DNA of 64,000 nt from Dactylorhiza incarnata (Eukaryota; Streptophyta; Magnoliopsida; Asparagales; Orchidaceae), in assembly GCA_033032865.1 (NCBI GenBank), contig JAWHQI010000005.1, positions 10,440,001-10,504,000 of the forward strand, given 5' to 3'. Of the stretch, positions 34,396-43,468 are shown piece by piece. The notes beneath the pieces were generated by a model, which was given only the letters and a program-made list of their open reading frames with translations, had not been told where the DNA came from and did not search any database. Positions within the stretch are counted from its first letter, which is position 1, and each line of letters opens with the position of its first letter. Both the position numbers and the translations under genes were made by a program.

Positions 34396-36109
34396 CTATT
34401 TCTTCTGCTTCTTTTTTCGGGGAGATCGCTCCTCTGACGAAGAAGCTGATCCTGATGAAGATTCACTACTATCAGATTCATCTTTTCCAGAATCTGAGAC
34501 CGCCTCCGAGATCGTCTCTTCACCCTGGATAGAAGAAGCGGGGTCATCTTTATCTGGACTTCCCATGATCTCGATAAATTCATCTTCAGTAGCCTCCCCG
34601 GTTCCTGACTCCTTGGCCTTCTTCTTCTCCTCTGCCTCCTCGATCATCTCCGCGACCTCAGGAAAGAGATCGACAAAAGTGGTATCCTGGAAATCGGCGG
34701 TGAGACCGCCTCTTTCACGAAGGATAGCAATGGTTTTGTTTGATGCGTCTCTAACATGAGTGTACAGAGATTTGAGGTAGTCAGGATTGTGGATGTCAAA
34801 TGCGGTCTTCTTGAAGTTCTGAGGAAAGAAAACGGGTCAGATCACCAACGGTCAAGGTAAAACAGATTTTTAAGATTACATTTTTTACTTACATCGAAGC
34901 GATCTTGCAGGCGCTCTGCATGCTCCAAGGATGCGCGGAGAGATCGCCCCATGTGATGATTGAGGACTAAACTTCGGACGGCCGCTTGCGAGCATATATC
35001 GGGCAGACGGTCGATCTCATGACTTAATGCCTCATTGGCATTCTTCTTTCCATAAAGGGCGGCAGTGACCGCGAAGGCATGATTAGTCAGCCTACCTCCC
35101 CAGAAGGGGAGATCGGTAGACACCTTCAGAGAGTCACCGGTCTCACTCCATCTCAGGAGTGGTCTCCCTTTGTTATCTTTCAATTTCTTCCCAAAGCCCA
35201 CTAAAGCAAAGGGCCCCTCTTCCAGATCGCCCTCTTCAGCGATCTCCTTCGCCTTTCTTTGGCGATCTTGACGTAAGCGTTTTTCCCTCTGAGTGAGGAC
35301 CTCTCCCTTAGGAGTCACAGGGTTAACATTCGGGATGGCGAAAGAAGCTGTAGAATGAACAGTCGATAAAAGGAAAAAGATAAAGATATTCAGAAGCCAC
35401 AGGAGACCACGGAAATTAACAACTTACTCTCTTCAGGTGTGACCGCAGCAACATCCGGCCAGATCGCCAGGTAATGAATCAGATCAAAACGCTTGCCTGC
35501 AAGCCACTTCAAGATCGCCAGCTCCTCCTTGGAAATGAGCTTCTCTTTTCTAAAGATTCGCTCTACTCGAGGGAAAGGCCGGTTGGGGAGACCGCTGAGA
35601 TCGCCCTCAAACACCAGATACCTCTCAGTCCAAAGAGGAACCTTGTTAGGCAGATTTAAAACTTTTATACCATTGCAGCTGAAGTACATCAATCCTTTAA
35701 ATTCTTCTTTCTTCTGACCCTCTTTTAATATTTTAGCAGAGAAAGTTCCTCGGAAGATCGCCATGGTGAACCTTATCTTAGCCGATCTTAGGTAATTAAT
35801 GAAAACATTCATCAGACCGATTGAGTTCGGTGGAAGCTGAGCCAGTACGAGACCATAATATTCCAATACTTCAAGAATCTCCCAAGGAACGGGGATTTGA
35901 AGACCATAATAGAAGTGATCGATCGGGATGATGTACCTACCTTCATCCCCTGAGTTCAAGTCTTCGCCCTCGAACGGAATTCTGATCGCGATCTTTTCAT
36001 TGATCTTATATCTCTCAATAAACAAAGAGTATTCTTCCTCCGGGATTAGCCCGTATTCATGCTCAGAGTATAGGAAGATTTCAGCAGCCTTGGAGCGCGC
36101 GGACACCAT
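34396..36109 (-). CDS. Antisense gene 2 of D (putative gypsy-type transposon domain), three exons
   Basis: Proposed CDS on the minus strand: exons 36109-35428, 35347-34893 and 34818-34396. Donors GTAAGT at 35427 and 34892; acceptors CAG before 35347 and 34818. Phases fit exactly and give 519 codons plus stop with no frameshift. Residues about 1-230 resemble the plant domain called putative gypsy-type transposon (Transposase_28, PF04195): YGLVLAQLPPNSIGLMNVF, then RYLVFEGDL. The middle part is basic and helical; the C-terminus is acidic and S/E-rich (SSSGSASSSEERSP) ending in a basic KKKQKK tail, possibly a nuclear signal. A TATA box lies 72 bp upstream of the ATG. Function unknown; antisense frames between integrase and 3' LTR are known from Tat elements such as Grande. 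Confidence 0.8.
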
Positions 36110-36180
36110 TTAATGAGATCGCAAAAATCAACAATCTAAAGAAAATTTGAGAAGTATGGAGTAATGGTCCGAGAAATCAA

Positions 36181-36190
36181 CTATTTATAG
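36181..36190 (-). promoter_or_regulatory. TATA box for antisense gene 2
   Basis: CTATAAATAG on the minus strand, 72 bp upstream of the ATG at 36109. The 300 bp behind it (36200-36500) carry six GATCGC copies. Confidence 0.65.
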
Positions 36191-36515
36191 AAAGAAGAAG
36201 ATGATTGTGCAATGATTACACTTCTTAGGATCGCCCTGCAGATGGATCAGACCGCCAAAAGCTATATAGGCTCGAAAATGACAAGCATGAATAGAATTTT
36301 CATCAGATAGAGATCATAACAGCCCGCATGAAGATCGCGACACACAATTCACAATACAAACATTATGTAATAAGATCGCATTCGTGAAAGCCAGAGATCG
36401 CAAAATGAATATCAACATTAAAGTCAAGCATCATGAAACAAAATCAAATGTATCTTACAGACCAGAAATTAACTAAGCAGAGTTTTTAAAGAGATCGCTA
36501 AAAAGGGCTGCGGTC

Positions 36516-38558
36516 TCATCGCCTCTGATCCTTTCTCCTTCCAACGAATGCCGCCACATCCTGCATCTCGTTGACCGCAGTCCATGCAGATGCTAGGCTA
36601 TGATTGGCAACCATGGCAGCCCTATGGATTTTAAACATTTCGCGGTCTACATGCTCCATAGGGATTACCACGATTTCCGACGATCTCTTTTCAGCGAGAC
36701 CGCTGGAGGAACCCGCCTTCATCGTTATTTGAGGAGCCCCCCGGAGGGTGGCGATCTCAGCAGCAAGTGCTGCGGCCTTCCCTCTATAGTAATCCGCATC
36801 CTTTTCGGCTTTCCGAAGTTTTTCTTCAAACTCGCCTCGAGCCTGCTTTTCTTTAACCTCGAAGTTTGCAAGAATTCGCTTCTCCTTAGCTTCGAAATTC
36901 GCGGTCTGGATACGGAGGCGGTCTTCTAGCATCCGCTCCCGATCTCGCATGACCCTCATATCTTCAAGCATAGGCTTAAGGAGATCAGCGAACTCTGGAG
37001 GAATTGAGACTTTTCTTGGTATCTCTCCTTCTTCGGAAGCTGAGTTCATGTTTTCATCTACAACCAGGAGAAAAACGGTCAAAAATAATCAGAAAGTGAT
37101 ATAAAAAAAGTAAGGATTGTGTAAAATACTTGACAGAGTAACAAGACCGCAGTCAAGTAAGTTCTTTTCAACATCTTTTGAGACCGCATCATTGGCAGTC
37201 AACAAAAGGCGGTCAGATCCCCTTAGGCATTCTAAATTGATTTTTTCTAGTTGTCTTTTTTGTGACCGTTCTCCTTCTTTTCTTCTCCTTTTTAACTCGG
37301 CATTACAAACAAGGATATCATCAGTTTCTATAAGAACGATCTCAGGCCTCTTCATTGGGGATGAGGGTCTGAAAGCAAGTGCAGGAAGAGAATCAATCGA
37401 TCTCACGACCATCCTCACCTTACTAGTCTTAATAGCTTCCAACGCGGCTGCGCGGTCTGCCTCTCCAGAATCCGGGTTCTCGCCTAGTTCAACAAAGGTA
37501 TCGCTACGATCGCTAGATGTCGCGGTCTCGTTTTTCTCGTTTTTCTTTTTTGAGATCGCCCCTTCAGCGATCTTCTTCTTCCTCTTATTCTTTTTCCTCT
37601 CTTTCTTATCCCTTTTTCTCTCAGCAACTAGGGCCCCCTCCTTTTCTCTTTCCTTTTTCTCTATCTCCACCGCCAAGGAGATCGCTTCCTTCTCTTTTCT
37701 CTCCTCTTCCCTGGCAACCTCCTGCCTTTTCTTCTCTTCTTCCGTCTTTCTTTCACCCTCAGCGACCGCCGCGAGCCTGGCGGTTTCCTTTTCTTTGTCT
37801 TCTTTCTCTCTTCTCTCTGCAGCTTCTCGCTCTTTCTTCTTTTCTTCTTCCTTCCTTTTCCTCTCACCTTCAGCGACCGCCGCAAGCCTGGCGGACTCCT
37901 TTTCTGCTTCTTGCTCCTTTTTCTTTCTTTCTTCTCTCCTTTTTTTCTTCTTCAGCAGCTTTCTCCTCGGCGATCATCCGAAGTTGTTCAACTTCAAAGG
38001 GGTCCCTTGACTGATAATTGAGAAAGATTAGTAGGAAAAATCGGTCTTAAAGCAAATATATAAAAATTTAATCACTTACATCTATTACGTGATCAGCTGG
38101 ATGGCCTTCTGAAAGATAATCCTGAAGACTAATGTCATCGGCGATCATGGCTTGTCCATTATCAGTTTTTGCCCTCTTAGAAGCCTGATCAGGAGAGCTC
38201 GCTTCTTTTCTTTTCAAATCTCTAACGGATTTTCCTTTATCAGCGATCTGGCTCCTTAGATTCTCAGCTGTAGCCTTCACCTGCAGCATAGCAGCCTTGA
38301 TCGACTCTACCGAAGCGGTCTCCCCAGGACGATCAGCAGGCTGGTTGATCATTTCCAGGGGGTCTTAACGACAGTTTCTGGGACCGTCAGATCAACTATG
38401 GACTTCGAAGCGGAATTTTCCTTTTCCTTTGAACTTCTGACCAATTTCTCTTTACTAGAATCAGCAGTCTTTTTCGAAATAACTTTTTTTGTTTTCGATA
38501 CAGACCGTGGAGATTTTCGAGATTGTGCCGACACCTTCATCATGTCAAGAGCATCCAT
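36516..38558 (-). pseudogene. Antisense gene 1 of D (coiled-coil protein), three exons, frameshifted
   Basis: Proposed exons on the minus strand: 38558-38080, 38010-37130 and 37057-36516. Donors GTAAGT at 38079 and GTATTT at 37129; acceptors TCAG before 38010 and GTAG before 37057; phases fit. About 630 codons. Exon 1 is K/S-rich and has a one-base shift in a C run near 38360. Exon 2 begins a long K/E/R-rich coiled coil with two near-identical blocks (ARLAAVAEGER) and a second shift in an A run near 37940. Exon 3 is again coiled coil (LEDRLRIQTANFEAKEKR), ending at 36516. No domain recognised. The two homopolymer shifts may be real decay or sequencing artefacts. Confidence 0.65.
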
Positions 38559-38651
38559 CTCGAGAAAAGGCTTTTTTCTCGATCTCAATAAACAGTGACC
38601 GCTCAAAGGCCAGGATTTCAAAATATCTGGAAGATTGAAGATCTGAAGCGG

Positions 38652-38660
38652 TATTTATAG
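38652..38660 (-). promoter_or_regulatory. TATA box for antisense gene 1
   Basis: CTATAAATA on the minus strand, 94 bp upstream of the ATG at 38558 and only about 90 bp inside the 3' LTR. GCGGTC motifs flank it. Confidence 0.65.
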
Positions 38661-38749
38661 CCCAAGCCGCATTTATGACAGTCGCGGTCTCAGCGGTCAA
38701 AGATTACATTTTCGAAGTTCCAGCATAACTTAAAAATGTGCAGGGATTG

Positions 38750-39235
38750 TGTTTGCCCGGAAAGCCCGCGATCTTGTCTTTACGGCGCAAGTTGGCGTTC
38801 CAAGCGGTCTCCAATATTTGTGATCGCCCAGATCGCCAGCCTTTAGCCTGGTCTAATTTTCTAAGTTCCAAGCAATCAAAACACTCGAGATCGCCATTCT
38901 TTGCGGTCTGGGTTTTTTGCTTTATTTTTACTATCTGTACCCCATTTCACTGCCCCGGCTCTCCTGTACCCCGGGCAGCCCGTAGTTTTTCAATTCTGCC
39001 CGTTTGGGCAGCCCCCTCGTCTATAAATAGAGGGGTAGGGGTACCTGAAAAAGGACTTTTTGGGCTCCGAGGCTCCAGCTTACAACCTGTGTAAGCGGTC
39101 TCATTGTTTCGTGATCGCCTTTTTGTGATCGTTTTCCCTCTCTTCCAGCATCTTGTCTTAGTAACTTGCACTTCGCAGTTTTCTCCCATCCCCTTGTTTG
39201 TGTGAATTTTGGAGGTACCATTTTTGGCACCAACA
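38750..39235 (+). repeat. 3' LTR of D
   Basis: 486 bp matching 26556-27122 except for the 80-bp gap. TATA box at 39021-39030. Ends CACCAACA, followed by CATGG. Confidence 0.9.
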
Positions 39236-39288
39236 CATGGGCGTGACTTGGAGGTACCATTTTTGGCACCAACACACGGGCGTGACTT
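39211..39288. repeat. 39-bp tandem duplication of the D/A junction
   Basis: 39211-39249 and 39250-39288 are the same 39-bp unit, consisting of the last 25 bp of D's LTR plus 14 bp of A's U3. They differ at one base: CATGG in the first, CACGG in the second. The second copy keeps the exact TSD. The duplication must postdate D's insertion. Confidence 0.9.
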
Positions 39289-39799
39289 GGTATGTCACGG
39301 GCGTGACTTTGTGAGTCACGGGCGTTACTATGGGTGGCTGATGTCGGCAGCATTGGCGCGGCTTCGAGACGTGACACGCTGGCGGCTCACGGGCGTGACT
39401 CTGCTGGAACACGGGCGTGACTTGTAGAGTCACGGGCGTGACTTGGTCAACTGGAGTGAGCTGGAGAGAAATTCATCAGGCGCAGAGCTTTAAATTTACA
39501 CGCCCTTGGTCACGGGCGTGACCGAGGGCTTGACTTGAGCGATTTGTCGGGATTTGATCTGAATCGAGCCGTCCCGTTGATATTTGATCTTTAAATTACA
39601 CGCCCTCGGTCACGGGCGTGACCGAGGGCGTGACCTGGGAAAATTTTGCAAGAAAATGCAAAAACAAAAATAAAACTAAGTTAGAAACCAGAAATAATAA
39701 AGAAACAATTTATTCATTAATTTACATAGAAAATTCACAATATTAATTAAAATTATACTAATAATTATACTAAAAATACATATATTTTATTACTTATCA
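39280..39799 (-). repeat. 5' LTR of A, remaining U3 with GTCACGGGCGTGAC array
   Basis: Continues A's U3 after the D insertion. About ten copies of CACGGGCGTGAC or close variants at 39280-39640, some as inverted repeats (ACGCCCTCGGTCACGGGCGTG). Then an AT-rich end, ..TTATTACTTATCA, at 39799. The 39799 edge coincides with the break of B's third ORF. Confidence 0.75.
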
Positions 39800-41142
39800 A
39801 GCTTTGTGAGAGCGGGTATTGTAATCTTGTAGGCTTTTCACATCATTTCTTAGGTTTACTGTTTCAGCAGACAGTTCTTTTCTTAGATCATTGATGGCAG
39901 AGGTGACATGTCTTTCTAGTTTTATCCTTTGCTCTTCCAGGAGCATCTTTATTTGAGATAGAAGGGAGGGCTCTTCTTGTCTATTCTCTGTAGATGATCC
40001 CTCTTGATCCTCTTCTTTATCCCCTTCCAGTATTAGAGATAGAGATTTTCCTATTGGTGAGTGGCTTGGCTTACTCACCTTTTCACGACCTTGCTGATCA
40101 CTGCTAGTTCCATCAGCAGGGATTTCTTGATTGTCCTCTTGCATTGCAGACTCAGAATGTTCAGCACCCTCAGCCCCTATGATCTTTTGGATCACTGTTT
40201 CTACTTGAGCAGGGATCTCATTATTTTTCTCCCCTCAGTTTTAGCACTTCTTGGAACTGTGCCTGCAGATATCCTGAATCCTTGACTTAGATCAGAGGTC
40301 TGGAGGGCGACATTCCTTGTTTCTGCAGTTGCATCTGAGCCAGATGGAGGAGAGTTGTTCCCTGACTTACTCTCTTCAGATGAGCTTTCTCCCTTCCTCT
40401 TTGCATATTCCGCAGTTTCTATCTTTGTGGGAGGCTTAGTCAGAGTTTTCTCCCATCTTGCAAGGATTTTGATGTCCATTCTTTTCATGTGATGTGTTTT
40501 GACTCCATACTTTTTGTTGAAGCTTTCAGGGTAGGAAAGCAGAAGATAAAGTGGTAGAAATCTTCCAAGATTCGGGGCTTGAAAGCTTTCTTGGATCCTC
40601 TTAAAAATTTGCTGACCCCAATTGGTCTTCTTACTCAGAATTATCCTTGCCATTATTTCGAACATGGGCTTGGATATTCTATCATGCGACCCTACCTTGC
40701 AGAGGAGGGCCTTTCCCACTATGTCCGCCATCAGTTTTCCTTGCTGATTGAAGCTCTTCCTTTCCAGAGACCCATAGGTCTTGCTGGAGTGTCCGCACCA
40801 TGCCAGAGCCTTGTCAAGGTCCTCCTGGGTGATCTTTTCATCTTCCTCCCCCTTGGCAAAGACCGGAATCCGAAGAGCCATGTTCAATCTTTTAGGGTTT
40901 ACCTTGACACTTATCCCGTTGATTACGCTCTTCACTGATGTTCCCTTTGAGCCACCCTTGGCATTCGAGTAGAACTCCAGCACTTCTCTTCTTAATATTA
41001 CCGTGGGCTTAGAAAGGGCGTATTCCAGGCCGATGGTCTCGAGCAGCTTAATGGTGCTCTGGATTTCTTCTGAGCCTTCTGAGAATCCGTTCCTCACCAC
41101 TTCACATCCTTCAAATAGAAGATCTTCCTTCTTTAGCGCCAT
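39800..41142 (-). pseudogene. Third ORF of B (putative plant transposon protein domain), truncated
   Basis: Starts at the ATG at 41142 (MALKKEDLLFEG). Residues about 1-230 match in pattern the third ORF of C: ALCKVGS-type block (GKLMADIVGKALLCKVGS here, GKLLVDIVSKVLLCKIGS in C), then KRIQESFQAPNLGRFLPLYL. This resembles the domain annotated as putative plant transposon protein (PF20167). A Ser-rich linker and a coiled-coil tail follow after a one-base shift near 40225. The frame is cut by the TGA at the edge of element A. In SIRE elements this position is called env-like, but I see no signal peptide or membrane span. Confidence 0.7.
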
Positions 41143-41260
41143 ATTTTTGATTCCAGAGGATTTTAGCTTAGTCGACTCGTTCACTCTTAGATGGCGTGGG
41201 GAACACGATGGCTTTTCAGGGCTAATGTAGAGAACATTTTGACCTTAAGACATTTGACCT

Positions 41261-41430
41261 TATTTATAGTGTCTGAGTTGGAAGTTGAAGTGTCATTTGT
41301 TAAATGTCTGACTAGCTCGAGTTTAGCTGTAATGATTGATCTTAGACCTAATTAAGAGTCCGCTGACGATTGGGTATCGTCGTAATGCAGGTCTTTCGAC
41401 GATACTAATGACCATTCCGACGATATGGTT
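41261..41430 (-). promoter_or_regulatory. Internal promoter-like region before B's third ORF
   Basis: TATA box CTATAAATA at 41269-41261, about 119 bp upstream of the ATG at 41142. Behind it, 41364-41427 holds four copies of a CGACGAT/ATCGTCG motif. The same motif occurs about 13 times in the U3 of B's own LTR (44430-44820). Confidence 0.6.
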
Positions 41431-41706
41431 TTTGAAAGATTACATTTACAATATTAGATGAAGATGTGTTTATGTAATAAACATTAACATGGTTACCTTC
41501 ACCTTGGCCTCTAATTCTCCTTGAGCCAGTTGCTCCCCTTCAATGGAATGTCCACTTATCATTACTTCCAGCTCCCCCTAGATTAGTGCACCTTGGTATG
41601 TGGTAAGTTCTTCTTAGTCCTGAGCTAAGCCTGGAGCACTTTATTGTCCATTAGCCTTGTTTGCTTTTTAATGGCTTAATGGACTACCCTACAAGACCGA
41701 ATTAAT
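41431..41706 (-). other. Deletion scar where B pol is missing
   Basis: Between the end of gag and the internal promoter there is no protease, integrase, RT or RNase H homology. A purine stretch CTAGGGGGAGCTGGAAG (near 41570) is the only notable feature. Confidence 0.5.
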
Positions 41707-43387
41707 ATCCCTTTGGAACCCAAGGTGACTTGGGTCCTAGGTTCTTGTTAGCATAATAGGACATCCCTATACTCGCCGCAGCCCTTCCAGATGGTCTCAC
41801 CTTTGCATTAAGCACACTAGGGTTGTGCCAACAGTCGATGGCAAAGTGTCCCACTTTGCCATAACACCAACACTCATGGATGTTGTACCTTCGTTTCTGA
41901 GCACTTTTTGAAGTATGTTCAGTAGAGAAGGCAGCAACATTCTTCCAATCTCACTTAGTCAAAAGCTGACTACCTGCTCTAGTATCATCGTTTCTTCTTG
42001 ACTTTATCTGTTTGTCAACAATAGATGTCAGCTTGATGGTTGACGTGGTGTTGATGGCATCAGATATGTTCAAGTGAGAATTGATTATACTTGGGCTACT
42101 AGTCTGCTTCTTATCCGAGGGTGATTGAGAAGATGTTGCCCCATTATCCTTGAGAGTGGGGGCCGGAACACCAAATGCAAATGGTCCATGATGGGCCATT
42201 TGAATTTCCTCATGAGGAGCCTTCAATGCACTCAACCCCATGCACTTTCTCTTTCCATTGTCAGGAGCATTTTTATGACTAGTGGAGCTTCCATTCATCC
42301 AGTGACCATTGACACTGTCCTGATCATACCTATTTGAGGGAAGCACTACCTTCTGAAAGGTGGTGTGAGGCTTTGCTTTAGTTTTGCCCTTTTCTCCATT
42401 CTTAGCATCTGTTGCTCCTTCCTTGTAGCCTAACCCCCTCCTATTTTTATAGTATGGGAAGGTGTCAATGATGGGGAGAACAGTTTTGGGCTTAGAGAAT
42501 TGAGCAACCAAGCTTCTTTCCTTAAGAAGATCACTCTCAAGTTTCTTGATAAGTTCTTCCCTTTGGCTTCTCTCATCATAAAATTTGTATATGACTCTCT
42601 TGAGCTCATGTGGATTTGTGTCCTTACAGTAGGACATACCAAGTTCCCCATCTGACTCAACCCTATGAGGCTTGAGTGATTCTAGCTCCCTAGCTTGTTT
42701 CTTAACAAGCCTCTCGCTCTTCCTCAGAGCTTCCAAGACATCACCAAACTGTTCTAATAGATCAGCATGGTTCTTATTGTTGCATGATGAGCAGTCTTCT
42801 GCATCATCTTCAGAAGATAAATAATTTTCTGATGCACTCTTGGTTTTCTTAAATGAAGCAGGTAGTAAAGATGTGTGAGTGGTGCATACCTGATCATGAT
42901 GCAATTCATCATGATCTTCTTCATCTGATATAGCCATCAGTCCATGAACCTCTTCATCCTCAGAGTCACAGTCTGTAGGGGACAGGGGTGCTCTTATCCT
43001 CTCTTTTGCTCCAGAGCATTCATCATCTTCCGATTCATTGTCTAAAGTAGTCAGTGGTGCTCTGATGCATATCTCTTCATGAGAGGTCTCTTCTTCAAAA
43101 TCTTCCTTTGACCCTTCCATGAGAACTTTTAAGAAGTCCCACATGTCCTTTGCTGATGAGCAACGACTCAGCTTCTGATGTGTTGCCAGATCTACTGCTC
43201 CAGCTAGAATGCTTCTAGCTTCTTTTTCCAAGCTGGTAAGAAGAGTTTCATGTTTTAACATTGTCATGGAGGGACCATTTTGAACAATCAAAAACATTCT
43301 CGAATCCAACGCCTCCATGAATATTCTTGCTCTGACTTTCCAAATGGCAAAGTTCTCTCTGGAGCAGATAGCTATTCTTGATTCCAT
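41707..43387 (-). pseudogene. Gag of element B (SIRE-type)
   Basis: ATG at 43387 (MESRIAICSRENFAIWKVR). N-terminal copia gag domain: RARIFMEALDSRMF, AKDMWDFLKVLMEGSKED. Then a long acidic region with repeated IRAPL.. blocks, a coiled coil and a K-rich stretch. One in-frame TGA at 41951 precedes the zinc knuckle CWCYGKVGHFAIDC (about 41860-41905). The frame ends after LGPKSPWVPKGY, the usual gag end in SIRE elements. Apart from that stop, gag is open over about 560 codons. Confidence 0.85.
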
Positions 43388-43450
43388 GGTTATGATACTT
43401 AGACACCAAATGGCAGATATGTTCAAGCTGTTAAGCTTTTCTTTGAACAA

Positions 43451-43466
43451 CCTCGCTTTGATACCA
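43451..43466 (-). other. Primer-binding site of B
   Basis: The minus strand reads TGGTATCAAAGCGAGG, one base from the initiator tRNA-Met complement over the first 12 bases. It abuts the LTR edge at 43469. Confidence 0.85.
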
Positions 43467-43468
43467 CT

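Larger units (their letters stand above)
26556..39235 (+). mobile_element. Element D: Tat-lineage gypsy element with antisense genes
   Basis: 12,680 bp, plus strand. LTRs start TGTTTGCC and end CACCAACA. Target duplication is CACGG at the left and CATGG at the right; an adjacent duplicated junction copy keeps CACGG, so the right one is a C-to-T change. Order: LTR, gag-PR, RT-RNase H, archaeal-type RNase H, integrase, then about 6 kb with two antisense spliced genes, then LTR. The second RNase H and the antisense frames between integrase and LTR are hallmarks of Tat elements such as Grande and Ogre. LTR divergence is about 8 mismatches in 486 aligned bases (about 1.6%) plus one 80-bp gap, so it is the youngest insertion dated here. 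I see no clear PBS after the 5' LTR. Confidence 0.92.
21185..39799 (-). mobile_element. Element A: truncated Athila-like gypsy element (contains nested D)
   Basis: Minus-strand element with its 5' LTR at the right: LTR (39799 to 39280, then 26555 to 24518, split by D), PBS, gag, protease and RT, cut at about 21185 inside RT. RNase H, integrase and the 3' LTR are missing. Its right edge (TGATAAG at 39799, pairing with ..AATCATCA at 24518) lies inside the third ORF of element B, so A most likely inserted into B. The LTR without D is about 2.56 kb. Confidence 0.75.

Noticed and set aside
37117..38010. Long plus-strand Ser/Phe/Leu-rich frame of 297 codons
   Set aside because: It is the complement of the K/E-rich coiled-coil exon of antisense gene 1, low in complexity and without its own homology.
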